Below are positions 39,483 to 48,063 of a stretch of 64,000 nt of DNA, one piece after another. Source of the stretch: JBBRHH01 sp963788015 (GTDB lineage Bacteria; Planctomycetota; Phycisphaerae; Tepidisphaerales; Tepidisphaeraceae); contig CAWBEY010000005.1 in the NCBI GenBank assembly GCA_963788015.1, positions 1-64,000 of the forward strand, in the 5' to 3' direction. A model generated the notes under the pieces. It saw only the letters and a list, made by a program, of their open reading frames with translations, was not told the origin of the DNA and did no database searches. How positions within the stretch are numbered: the first letter of the stretch is position 1; each line of letters begins with the position of its first letter. A program made the translations under genes and the position numbers.

Positions 39483-39965
39483 ATGCAGCGACGGACTATT
39501 GCACTGATTCTCCTGCTTTGCGGCCTGTCGCTGGCGTCAGGTGGATGCAGTTATCGGCGCGGAGATGGCCGGGCGACTTCCACCCGCGTCTATCACATGC
39601 CGCCGGCGGACTTGCAGAAGCAGGTAAAGACGTACATGCAATCCTACGGCTTTACCCTCTGGGAAAACCCAAACGGCACGCTGGGCACCGATTGGCGGAC
39701 TTATCCGGGGGAAACCTACGGGATATTTCCCAAGCGCAAGCAGTATGAGCGGCGGACAAAGTTTTTTCTGGCTGTGAACGCACTGCCCGATAATACCCCA
39801 GGCAGCCTGCTGCGAGTGGATGCGCTGACCGAGCAGCGGCGGCTAAACACTGATCCGTGGGAAACGTTGTATGATGCGCCGTTGGAAGAAGACTCGCCGG
39901 CCGCGCACATGATCCAGGCCCTGGACAACAGCATCAACGATTTCGTGCCTAAGATATATCCGTAA
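39483..39965 (+). CDS. Small lipoprotein
   Basis: 160 residues starting at MQRRTIALILLLCGLSL, with lipobox ASGGC at about residues 19-23 and a Tyr/Arg-rich mature start. The mature part has RVYHMPPADLQKQVKTYMQS and DWRTYPGETYGIFPKRKQYE; it ends with DNSINDFVPKIYP. No known domain is recognised. The upstream in-frame start at 39435 adds 16 residues and is not needed. Probably anchored in the outer or inner membrane. Confidence 0.72.
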   Translation: MQRRTIALILLLCGLSLASGGCSYRRGDGRATSTRVYHMPPADLQKQVKTYMQSYGFTLWENPNGTLGTDWRTYPGETYGIFPKRKQYERRTKFFLAVNALPDNTPGSLLRVDALTEQRRLNTDPWETLYDAPLEEDSPAAHMIQALDNSINDFVPKIYP

Positions 39966-40017
39966 GTGACGGGCGCGGGCGGCAACTGTGGGATAGACGG
40001 ACCGCTGAGGGCCGCTT

Positions 40018-40239
40018 TTGACGAGTGCGGGCGAACACGCCCCTGGCATTGTGGGGCTGCTTGTTGCATCTTCTACGAGAGTGAGAACAGTGCTTGAATC
40101 GGCCGGAGGCTTTGTGTTGAACGTGACAGATGGTCTGCAATCGCATTGGATCCGCTGGGTACACTTCACCGTGGGCCTGGTGGTGTTGACCGCCGGCTAC
40201 ACGGCTACGATGTACGCCGTGCGCTTCTTCGTCCTGTAA
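40018..40239 (+). CDS. Small single-span membrane protein (tentative)
   Basis: 73 residues with TTG start or a shorter form from GTG at 40081. It has one hydrophobic segment near the end (VHFTVGLVVLTAGYTATMYAVRFF). No homologue is known to me. It lies between the lipoprotein and the convergent dapB gene, 16 bases from the dapB stop. A real small gene is plausible, but evidence is limited to the membrane segment and open frame. Confidence 0.4.
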   Translation: MTSAGEHAPGIVGLLVASSTRVRTVLESAGGFVLNVTDGLQSHWIRWVHFTVGLVVLTAGYTATMYAVRFFVL

Positions 40240-40255
40240 CCTTCTCCTCCAGTCC

Positions 40256-41042
40256 TTACAACCCCAGCACATCCGCCATCGAATATCGCCCAGGCTTTTG
40301 GCCAGCTACCCACTTCGCCGCCCGAAGTGCGCCGCGAACAAAGGTATCGCGATTGGTGGCGACGTGGGTGAGTTCCAGCCGCTCCCCCAGGCCAGCGAAG
40401 TAGGCCGTGTGCTTGCCCACTTCATCCCCCACCCGAAGTGAGTGCATCCCAATTTCACCAGGCTTGCGCACAACGTCATCGCCGTGGCGATCATGCACCA
40501 ATGCATCGCGAGTCTTGGCCGTGGCATTGAGAATGGCGTCGGCCAGGCCCATGGCGGTGCCGGAAGGCGCGTCCTTTTTGAATCGATGATGGGCCTCGAC
40601 GATCTCAATGTCATAATCATCGCCGAGAATCTTGGCCACCTCGCCCGCGATGCGGAACAAGACGTTGACTCCGAGGCTCATATTCGGCGCCTGGAGGATA
40701 GGGATGTCGGTCGAGGCTTGACCGATGATGGCATGGTCCTGCTCCTGCAGGCCGGTGGTGCCGACGACCATGGCAATGTTGCGATCACGGCAGGTCTTGA
40801 GCCAATGGCGCATCGAAGCGGGGGAAGAAAAGTCGATGAGCACCGCAGGAGTCTTGCGCAAATCAAAAGTGAGCGGCAGCGCGATGTCGCCGATCCCCGC
40901 GATTTCCCCGGCGTCGCGCAATCGCGTCATGCTCGGGGCGCTCGATAGCCGCGACGAGATTGAACCCGGCATCCTGTTTCGCAAGGGCGATAAGGCGGGT
41001 GCCCATTCGGCCGGCGGCGCCTGTAATTGCTAAGTCGATCAT
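40256..41042 (-). CDS. dapB: 4-hydroxy-tetrahydrodipicolinate reductase, one frameshift
   Basis: NAD(P)H-dependent enzyme of the lysine/diaminopimelate pathway. The bridged protein of about 262 residues starts MIDLAITGAAGRMGTRLIAL (Rossmann loop) and after a frame change near 40915 continues VLIDFSSPASMRHWL, MVVGTTGLQEQDHAI, PNMSLGVNVLF and the catalytic signature EAHHRFKKDAPSGTA. The C-terminus VGKHTAYFAGLGERLELTH fits DapB. Every conserved element is intact, so the break is almost surely an assembly indel: the pathway is essential for diaminopimelate. It is divergent from the Gly-rich lipoprotein gene with 170 bases between starts. Confidence 0.9.
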
Positions 41043-41212
41043 CGGGTGGTCTTTCAGCTAAAAAAGTGATCTCGACGGTTGTCTGCATTTCTGCATTTGC
41101 CCGCGAGGTTGTCAATATACAGAAACAACCGAGGCGGCGGTGGTCGCAGGGTAGCCGGCTTTTCGCTAGCCTTCCCCACCTTCAATTTGATATTCTGACA
41201 ACCGGAGATGAT

Positions 41213-41566
41213 ATGCGAGCACACTTTTTGATTATCGTGGCTGTATTGGGGAGCTTCTGTGGGTGTGCGAAGGAGGAGGATGAGGTGAGGTCGGCGCGCT
41301 ATCCGTGGCGGGGTGAGGCCGGGACATCCGGGCCGGGTGGGGCGAGCAATGATGGAGCGCGGGAGGCGCGAGGGATGACGGGGGCCAATGGGACCGGCGG
41401 GGCAACTTATAATGCGTCGGCCGGGACGCCGAATGTTCTTCCGAGAATGCGGGACACCGGGGGCACGTTGGGAGGGGCGGGGGGTGGGACGTCCATTTCA
41501 CGCGGAACAGGCGCGACGGGCATGGGATTGTCCACGGGAGGGGGAGCGGCGAACGGCGGGTACTAA
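41213..41566 (+). CDS. Gly-rich lipoprotein of unknown function
   Basis: The ATG at 41213 begins MRAHFLIIVAVLGSFCGC with lipobox FCGC (Cys18); an in-frame start far upstream at 41027 overlaps dapB and lacks a signal, so it is rejected. The mature 100 residues are Gly/Thr/Ala-rich (GGATYNASAG, GGAGGGTSISRG). No fold is recognised. It is convergent with clpS. Confidence 0.65.
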   Translation: MRAHFLIIVAVLGSFCGCAKEEDEVRSARYPWRGEAGTSGPGGASNDGAREARGMTGANGTGGATYNASAGTPNVLPRMRDTGGTLGGAGGGTSISRGTGATGMGLSTGGGAANGGY

Positions 41567-41610
41567 AGGGGGTTGTAGCTTGGACAATAAGATCAAGCAC
41601 GGTTTCTTAA

Positions 41611-41955
41611 TTAGTTGGCCGGCTCGATCGTGACGGTGAGGCTCTTGGACTCAAACTGTTCCTGATAGAGCTCAGCCCGTTCTTTGTGGGTGGTGAGGAG
41701 AAGCGCCACGCCGGTGCGGTCGGCCTCGGACATGCGGACGACGGCCTCCTGCTCCTTCAGTGGAGTGAGCTGCACGATGGTGCGGACGACATGATCGCGT
41801 GTGTTTTTGTCATCGTTATGTAGCAAAACCTTCCACGGAGGAAGAATCGACGGGGGCTTCTTTTTCGGGTTGGCCTTCTGGGCGGGTTTCTCTTTAAGGG
41901 CTGTCTTGCCGCCAGTGGATTCTTCGTCTGCTTTTTTTGTGTCATGCTCGGCCAT
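41611..41955 (-). CDS. clpS: ClpS adaptor
   Basis: The adaptor that delivers N-degron substrates to the Clp protease. 114 residues from the ATG at 41955, with a strong TTGGAGGCG ribosome binding site upstream. The Lys/Pro-rich N-terminal 45 residues are followed by the conserved core: PPWKVLLHNDDKNTRDHVV, VVRMSEADRTGVALLLTTH and ERAELYQEQF. The pocket residues of the NDD loop and the helix with M-x-x-A are in place. clpA is not in the window. The open frame extends upstream to 42390, but the ClpS start is fixed by the ribosome binding site. Confidence 0.92.
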   Translation of the reverse strand: MAEHDTKKADEESTGGKTALKEKPAQKANPKKKPPSILPPWKVLLHNDDKNTRDHVVRTIVQLTPLKEQEAVVRMSEADRTGVALLLTTHKERAELYQEQFESKSLTVTIEPAN

Positions 41956-42126
41956 GGTCGCGCCTCCAAAACAATGTTCGGCGGGGGTGCCGATGGTTTT
42001 ATTATACACCGGGAAGGGGAGGGTGCTCAACGGAGGGAATGTCACGGCAGGCCGATAATGGCAGGACAAGTTCAGCCAGGTGCGTGCAGTTGTGGGGGAG
42101 GCTGGGTTTGGATAATTTCGGGGACG

Positions 42127-43243
42127 ATGGCCTCGGTTCGATTGATTGCGGGTGCGATGAGCGGAACCAGCGCGGATGGGGTGGATGTGGCCATCGTCCG
42201 CGTGGGGGAGGATTATTCGAAGGCGGTGTTGGTGGGGTGGCATCATCATCCGTATGAAAAACCCTTGCCGCAAATGATCGCGGCCGTGCGGGAGCGGGGG
42301 ACGGTGGAGCTTGCTGAATTGGCGCATCGGTTGGCTGGTTTCGATAATGTATGCGGCGGCAGTTCGCGAGGCGTTGGCCGCGAATGGCATTGAGGCTCAA
42401 CATCTGGCGGCCATCGCGGCGCATGGGCAGACGCTGTTTCACGATCCGCCGAGGACGATTCAGTGGTTTGATCCGGCGCTGGTGGCGGCGGAGGTGGGAT
42501 GCGCGGTGATCAGCGATTTCCGGCGGGCGGATTGCGCCGCCGGGGGGCAGGGGGCGCCGCTTGTGGCGTTTGCGGACTTCCATTTGTTTCGCCATGCGAG
42601 CAAGGGGCGGGTGCTGTTGAACATTGGCGGGATCGCGAATCTCACGTGGCTGAAGGCGGGGGGCGGGATGGAGGATGTGATCGCATTTGACACGGGACCC
42701 GGGAATTGCATCAGCGATCATTTGTGCCGAACGCTGATTCCAGAAGGGGCTGGCTTCGATGAAGGCGGCGCTGGCGGGGCTTGGCTTGGCGGATCAGGAG
42801 GTCGTTGAGGAGTTTTGCGCGACGAGTATTTTTTGTCCCGGCTGCCCAAGTCCACCGATGGGCCGGCGATGTTGAAGATTTTCGAAAGGGCGGTCGCGCG
42901 GCGGGGGCGGCAGTACTCAACGGAAGATCTGCTGGCAACGGCGTGTCTTATTACGGCCAGGTCGATCGTGCGCGGGATCGGTGAGTTTCTGGTGGGGCAT
43001 GTTGATGAATTGATCGTCAGCGGCGGCGGGACGCGCAACCAAACGATCATGCGTCATTTGAGCGGGCTGTTGGGGATGCCGGTGTGGAGCCTTGAGGAGA
43101 TTGGGATGCCGTCGGAGGCCAAGGAGGCGGTGGCATTTGCGCTGCTGGGGGCGGCGACGCTGGATGGAAGGCCGGGGAATGTGCCGTCGGTGACGGGGGC
43201 GAGGCGGGCGGTGGTGCTGGGGTCGGTCACGCCCAGGCCTTGA
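42127..43243 (+). CDS. anmK: Anhydro-N-acetylmuramic acid kinase, three frameshifts
   Basis: Phosphorylates and opens 1,6-anhydro-MurNAc in peptidoglycan recycling. The start ATG at 42127 begins MASVRLIAGAMSGTSADGVD, the family's phosphate/substrate loop. After a change near 42345 the chain continues AIAAHGQTLFHDPPRTIQWF, RVLLNIGGIANLTWL and IAFDTGPGNCISD. Two further changes (near 42765 and 42820) reach DEYFLSRLPKSTDGPAM and LIVSGGGTRNQTIM, ending near 43243. All landmark motifs are present. It starts just after a non-coding stretch with the divergent clpS gene. Three breaks in 1.1 kb are more than average, but the reading is otherwise complete, so assembly error is preferred over loss. Confidence 0.8.
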
Positions 43244-43333
43244 GGAGATTGCACGGCGAAGGGGCGGAGGGCAAACCTTGTTGATAACCTCCCAGTAGTT
43301 AGTTGGGTCATCGCGGCTGAACGAAAATCTTTC

Positions 43334-44809
43334 TCAGTGCGGATCGGGTTCCTGGGCCTGCCGAATTGAATCCTCCATCGTGGCCACTTCTTGATCGCTG
43401 AGCATCTTGAACAAATCCTCGCGCTTTCGCTGCGAAAGCTTTCCGTGATTTTGAAAGCAGCAACGGATAAACAAGTCGATCAGGCGATCAGGCATGTCAA
43501 CCACTTCCTGAATGGCGCGTTTGGTTTTGTCGTAATTGACCAGAAAACGCAGTTCTTCCACCAGCTCAACTTCAATGGTTTCGCGGATGAAGGCGAACAG
43601 TGCTTCAGCTTGTGTCGTTAAATCGATGAAGCGATAAAAGTCCCTTGTGTCGTTGGCCACCGTCATGCGGCCTTGGTCGTCGAGCGCGTAGTCGATGAGC
43701 GGCATGAGCGGTTTGGAGAACGCCTCCAACGAAGCATCGTATTCGTCCATTTTTTTCAACATCACGGCTGAAACCGGGAACATGATGCCGGCCGGCGTGA
43801 AGCCGCGCCGGGATAAAATATTGTGAATCAGGAAACGATGAATTCTTCCATTGCCGTCTTCGAACGGATGCATGAACACAAAGCCGTAGGCAATCACCGC
43901 GGCATGAATTACCGGGTGAAGTGATTCGTGGTTGAGTCGCTCGTGTGCCGCGATCATGCCCTCCATCAGCCCGGCCAAATCGTTGGGTTTCGGGGACACA
44001 AAATGAACGCGCTCGTTGTGCAAAGAAACGGACTCGCCGACGTAGTTTTGGTTGGCCCGGTAGTCGTGGTCTCGAAACCGTTCGTCCACGATTTGATTTT
44101 GCAGTTCGATCAACGCGGTCTTGTGGAAGAAATCCTCCTTCTCCGCTGATTGCAAAAGCGACACGAATCGTTCGGTGCGCGTTGCTGTTGGTTTGATGTG
44201 TTCGATTTCAAAAGAGGATTTCGACTCTTTGGTGTACAGATAGCTCAGCGCCCGCTTGAGCAGTTCAAGCGGATAGTCCTTCATGATCTGGCGACATCGC
44301 GCCGCCAAATCCGACTGCTCGAATTGCGCGATCTTCTGCGTGCGCCGGATCGTTGGGCAAAACCGCGTATCCCCAGCAGATTGTCGCGGACGCGTTGCCG
44401 CTGAACCGCTTTGCCGGGTGATGTGTAATACGTCGTCGGGATCGAGAAGATCGACGTAGTTGCCCTGGGTGAGATCGTCGATCGGCAAGCGACTTTCGGT
44501 CATCATTTCGTACAAATACCAGATGCGCCGTGCATATTTTCCGGTCGGCTTGGACAGGATGTAGGCGGCGATGGTCTCCTGCGGCACGGCGGCAAAGATC
44601 TTCGAGAGGATCAACAAGTTGATGCCGTCGTATTTGAGCGCGAACTCCAATTGGGCGGCTAGGTCATCGCCCGGGTCATACGCGGCCGGAAAGAATTCGC
44701 GAACCTGGCCATTGGGCGCTTCTATCCGCGACGCTTGGCCGGTCGTAATATTCGACTCGTGCCAGTTCGGAATGACAGCAAGGTGTGTGGCGTTGGATGA
44801 TTTTTGCAT
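43334..44809 (-). CDS. Fic family protein (probable AMPylase/protein adenylyltransferase)
   Basis: 491 residues in one intact frame. The Fic core HPFEDGNGRIHR lies at 314-325 with the catalytic His314 and the Gly-loop. SSFEIE at 198-203 resembles the inhibitory helix motif (S/T)xxxE of class II/III Fic proteins, with Glu203 positioned to block ATP, so self-regulation is plausible. A winged-helix-type N-terminal region and a C-terminal helical part with DMPDRLIDLFIRCCF follow. The target is unknown. The gene is flanked by an AT-rich promoter with repeated AACGATT boxes and by a decayed BatA-domain copy, an XRE-type gene and a tRNA-like scar: an accessory patch, suggesting mobile origin. It may work as a toxin-like module or in phage defence (inference). 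Confidence 0.9.
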   Translation of the reverse strand: MQKSSNATHLAVIPNWHESNITTGQASRIEAPNGQVREFFPAAYDPGDDLAAQLEFALKYDGINLLILSKIFAAVPQETIAAYILSKPTGKYARRIWYLYEMMTESRLPIDDLTQGNYVDLLDPDDVLHITRQSGSAATRPRQSAGDTRFCPTIRRTQKIAQFEQSDLAARCRQIMKDYPLELLKRALSYLYTKESKSSFEIEHIKPTATRTERFVSLLQSAEKEDFFHKTALIELQNQIVDERFRDHDYRANQNYVGESVSLHNERVHFVSPKPNDLAGLMEGMIAAHERLNHESLHPVIHAAVIAYGFVFMHPFEDGNGRIHRFLIHNILSRRGFTPAGIMFPVSAVMLKKMDEYDASLEAFSKPLMPLIDYALDDQGRMTVANDTRDFYRFIDLTTQAEALFAFIRETIEVELVEELRFLVNYDKTKRAIQEVVDMPDRLIDLFIRCCFQNHGKLSQRKREDLFKMLSDQEVATMEDSIRQAQEPDPH

Positions 44810-44849
44810 ATCCGGCTGGCTTCAAGGTCCACTCCCTTGGAGGCTTCAA

Positions 44850-44906
44850 AACGATTAAACGATTGTATTTTCGGTTATAAATCGGCCAGAGTCAATAAAA
44901 ACGATT
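44850..44906 (-). promoter_or_regulatory. AT-rich upstream region of fic with three AACGATT boxes
   Basis: AACGATT occurs at 44850-44856, 44858-44864 and 44900-44906. The stretch is much richer in A/T than neighbouring DNA. The first two are spaced by one base, as in direct-repeat operators. A role in fic autoregulation is inference. Confidence 0.35.
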
Positions 44907-44911
44907 AGCAA

Positions 44912-45100
44912 ATGACGTTCGCTTGCCCGATTCTCCTGATGCTGCACTGGCCGCCTTGGCCCTCTTCATCGCCTACTGGTTATTGCAGTGCAGGCGGCGG
45001 GCCGAGCCCGGGGGTGGTGGATCGGGGGACGCGCCCCAGCCGCGGCGATCGTGGTGGATCAGGGGATGACCCATCTGGCCCCGGGGAGAAAGGCGTCTCC
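44912..45100 (+). pseudogene. Decayed second copy of the BatA-domain gene start
   Basis: The first 90 bases match the start of the BatA gene at 45858 (both encode M-x-FA-PI-L and share TCGCCTACTGGTTATTGCAG). After that the copy jumps: it lacks the equivalent of about 45941-46078, then resumes with a stretch that matches GATCGTGGTGGATCAGGG. The frame is broken. The copy is followed by unrelated sequence, so it is a partial duplicate. It lies on the fic side of the XRE gene, with the intact start of the parent on the other side. Confidence 0.75.
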
Positions 45101-45238
45101 CCCCGCGTTCGCGGGGCCCGGAGTGCTACAGGACTTAGCTTCACTAGGTCGGGTACGCGACAACCGCTTTCGCCGTTTCGTTTCGCTTCCTGACGTGATG
45201 CGGCAGCGCGAAATGGCGATGATACAACACACGATCCG

Positions 45239-45302
45239 GGGCACATTGGCAGGATCTTCGAGATGCAGGATTGAATCCCCGGTTCGATTCCAGTCGTGCC
45301 CA
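45239..45302 (+). other. tRNA 3'-end-like fragment
   Basis: The last 22 bases read GGTTCGATTCCAGTCGTGCC followed by CA, a T-loop with T-stem and acceptor 3' strand as in tRNA genes. GGGCACA at 45239 could pair with GTGCCC, but only 64 bases lie between and no anticodon or D arm fits. It may be a deletion derivative of a tRNA or an attachment-site scar; no integrase is present. Confidence 0.4.
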
Positions 45303-45307
45303 ATGGT

Positions 45308-45676
45308 TCACTTCCACCGGTGGGGCGGCGGTGAGCCTACAGCGGCTTTCTTTTCAAGCCCGCCTTGGCCAGCGCCTTCTCGATCTTCGTCAACGTCCTC
45401 ATGGTGGGAATGGTTTACGCCACGTTCTGCGCGATTGAGGATTTCCACACGGATGCCGGCAGCCTCGGCCAGTTCCTTTTGTGACATGCCGACCGCTTCC
45501 CTGTCTCGAACAATGTTGCGGGCAATGCCGGCTTCGATTGCGGGCAGCGCGGGATAATTCCCGTTTCGCGTTTTCTCCGGCAATGAGGGGACGCCTTTGG
45601 CCAGCCGGCGGTATTCCTCCGCGGGGACCAGATAATATTTCTTTTTCTCGATGACAATCGTGTTCAACTTCAACAT
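45308..45676 (-). CDS. XRE-type HTH antitoxin-like protein, C-terminal frameshift
   Basis: A short N-terminal strand region (LKLNTIVIEKKKYYLVPAEE) precedes an HTH (GMSQKELAEAAGIRVEILNRAE, about 73-94) of the XRE/HigA kind. The open frame then becomes nonsense near 45405; in the next frame the sense continues MRTLTKIEKALAKAGL and stops near 45348, giving a more typical end. This resembles the antitoxin of RelE/HigB modules. Immediately upstream, the short tail SVTVWKIGYRGDIYD ending 9 bases before its ATG could be the end of a lost toxin gene; it is too short to assign. Confidence 0.6.
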   Translation of the reverse strand: MLKLNTIVIEKKKYYLVPAEEYRRLAKGVPSLPEKTRNGNYPALPAIEAGIARNIVRDREAVGMSQKELAEAAGIRVEILNRAERGVNHSHHEDVDEDREGAGQGGLEKKAAVGSPPPHRWK

Positions 45677-45857
45677 GATTCGCTCCAGTCAGTCGTAGAT
45701 ATCGCCACGGTATCCGATCTTCCACACCGTGACGCTTAGAAGGAGGCTGGCGGGGCAGATACTCCACAAGTGCAATGCCCAAAATGCGGAGGATGTCGCG
45801 GGGGGAAAGCGGCTCCTTGCCCGCTGTCGCTCCTCCGAATGAACGGTACGATGGGCG

Positions 45858-47521
45858 ATGATGTTCGCTTCCCCAATTTACCTGTTCGCGCTCCTGCCCT
45901 GGGCGTTCCTCGCCTACTGGTTATTGCAGGGCAGGCGGCGGCATGTCGGCGTGAACTATTTGAAGTTCTGGGATGGGCCGGTGCCCAAGCGGGCCCGGCG
46001 GTCGCGGCCTCGGTTGCCGCCCGTCGCACTGGCTGCCGCGCTGCTGGCCATGCTGCTTGGAATCGTCGCCGCGGCCGGGCCGGGGGTGGTAGACCCGGGT
46101 TATGTGCCCCAGCCCGTGGTGATCGTGGTGGATCAGGGCATCACCATGTCGGGGCGGGGAAGAAGGACGTGCGGTTTCGGGAGGTGGCCGGGGAGAACCA
46201 GGCGGCGCTGGCGGAGGTGCTCGGGCCACACCGGCCGGCCGTGGTCTGTTCCACATTTGATGGCGGCATGGGGACCAAGACGGAGGTGGGAGAGTTGCGC
46301 GGGTGTTGAAGGATTGGCTGGCGATGGCGGTGGAGAATCGGGAGGCGCTGCGGGGGCTGGTTGTGGAGAAATTGCGACAGACCCGTGGGCCGGTGGTGTT
46401 GATCAGCGATCAGCAGTTGGAGGTGGAGGATGAGCGGCTGGTGCAGATTTGGCCAGGCGAGCACGTGGAGGACGTGGGGATCGTGCGGGTGGCCGCGCGG
46501 GAGAGTGCCGGGGGCAAATCGGGCGGGCAGGTGATGGTGCGGGTTTGGAATCAATCGAATCGCAAGCGCGCGACGCTGCGCGTGGAGACGGGAGGCGAAC
46601 CGAAAACGGTGGAGGTGGACTTGCCGGAGCAGGGGGGGGAGGGGGGCAGGGGGGGCAGCGGGATTATTTTGTGGAGGTGGGGCCACTGGGGGAGGAAGTT
46701 GAGGCGCGGTTGGTGGGGGGGGACGCCTTGGAGGCGGATGATGTGGCGTGGTTGGTGCGCAAGAGAAGCTGGCCGAGGCTGGAGGCGCGGACGGGGTTGC
46801 CGGCCGAGCTGCGGCGGATGATCGAGGCATACGCCGCACAGCAACCGGCGGGGGCCAATGGAAAGCGCGTGGCGATGAGCGTGGGAAGCGGGGAGCTGGC
46901 GAGCAATGAGCCGGCCGTGCGGTTAGGGGAGGAACCGGCAGCGCCACCACACGCGTTGGTACGGCGGGCGAATTGCAAGTCACCGCCCATCCGGTAACGG
47001 CGCACGTGGATTGGGCGGCGGTGATGAAGGACGCGCAGGTGACTGGCATTCCGGAGGGGAAGTGGACGCCGGTCGTCCGGGTGGGCGAGCGCACAGTGGT
47101 GGCCGTGCGTGGTGACGCGGTGCGGCAGGTGTGGGTGGGGATCGGCGGCGGCGCGTTTGCGCGCATGGCCGATTATGCCGTGTTCTGGAAAAACGTTTTT
47201 GACTGGGTGGGCGAAGGCGGCGAGCAGTTCTCGGCCGACGTGTGCGGGGGGTTGGACGCGTCGTGGAAGCCAGTCAAAGGGGGGCGGATTGGGGGGAACT
47301 GGCCTGGGGTGTATGAGCGGGGCGGGGAGCGGTTGGCGATGAACGCGGGGGCGGTCAAGGTGGGTGATGCGGCGGCGGTGGATTGGCGCGGGAAGCTGGA
47401 AAAGGTGCGGGGGGAGGAAACGCGAAGCGGCGGCGGGCGGCGGCCTATTGGGAGGGAGTTGGTGCTGGCGGCGATGGCGGCGGTGCTGGTGGCCGCCGGA
47501 TTGTGGAGGCGGGGGGAATGA
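45858..47521 (+). CDS. BatA-domain membrane protein, four frameshifts
   Basis: The N-terminus MMFASPIYLFALLPWAFLAY and the second hydrophobic segment LPPVALAAALLAMLLGIVA form the BatA/aerotolerance N-terminal membrane unit. VVIVVDQGITMSG corresponds to the start of a von Willebrand-type fold (DxGxS variant). The rest is bridged through changes near 46155, 46295, 46655 and 46965: VCSTFDGGMGTKTEVGE, GPVVLISDQQLEVEDERLV, ATLRVETGGEPKTVEV, ARMADYAVFWKNVFDWVGEG, and a C-terminal membrane helix (ELVLAAMAAVLVAAGLW). Such proteins are common in planctomycetes with MoxR-type and DUF58 genes; none is here. Breaks fall in G runs. A decayed second copy of its 5' end lies 900 bases upstream. Confidence 0.65.
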
Positions 47522-47572
47522 GGGGATTGAAACCGATGAACCGATGAAAAAAATGAATCAATCGGATACCAA

Positions 47573-47863
47573 TCAGTTCAACACCTCATTAGTCACAGTC
47601 AAGGTAGAACTCTCGGAATCCCCACGCATCGACGTCGCCCCCGTTGTCGCTTCGTCGCTGAACCAGGCAGCGTTGATCGCGAAATAGCCAAAACGGTAGG
47701 TGCCGCTGGGCAGTTCAAGCTCCACGCGCCACATGCTGTCAGCGTTGGCTTCCATCGGCGTGGCCGTGGTGGACCACTCATTAAAATCCCCCACGAGATA
47801 CACCTGCTGTGCGTTGCGGCACCTGACCAGGAACAGATAACGTTCACCTTGGCGCAAAACCAT
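47573..47863 (-). CDS. Single CBM48 (glycogen-binding) domain protein
   Basis: 96 residues. The E-set/CBM48 fold is recognised from VYLVGDFNEWSTTATPM, MWRVELELPSGTYRFGY and FAINAAWFSDE; this is the early-set carbohydrate-binding domain found before isoamylase and AMPK-beta catalytic parts. Here it stands alone with no enzyme. It may bind glycogen or another alpha-glucan. It is the upstream divergent neighbour of cheB, with 200 bases between starts. Confidence 0.85.
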   Translation of the reverse strand: MVLRQGERYLFLVRCRNAQQVYLVGDFNEWSTTATPMEANADSMWRVELELPSGTYRFGYFAINAAWFSDEATTGATSMRGDSESSTLTVTNEVLN

Positions 47864-48063
47864 TGATACTCCCTTGAATGCCGTCGGAATCTACCAGACA
47901 TTTTCGGCCGTTCCATCGGGAAAGCCCCCAGCTTTACATCGAAATACCTGACACCGACGTCTAAATTTGGGAAGGATTTCGCTTCGCTTTTGGGCCTCAT
48001 GGTATTACATTTGCAAAATGGCGCATTGGCCTTTTGGCTGGTGTGATTCAATCTGGGAGATCC

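Noticed and set aside
41027..41212. Longer N-terminus for the Gly-rich lipoprotein
   Set aside because: It would overlap dapB's start region and place the signal peptide in the middle of the protein.
45111..45240. Possible transposase fragment between the BatA remnant and the tRNA-like scar
   Set aside because: No frame on either strand gives recognisable transposase sequence; only GC-rich short open frames.
45239..45302. Complete tRNA gene
   Set aside because: Only 64 bases, no D arm or anticodon arm can be folded; kept as fragment only.
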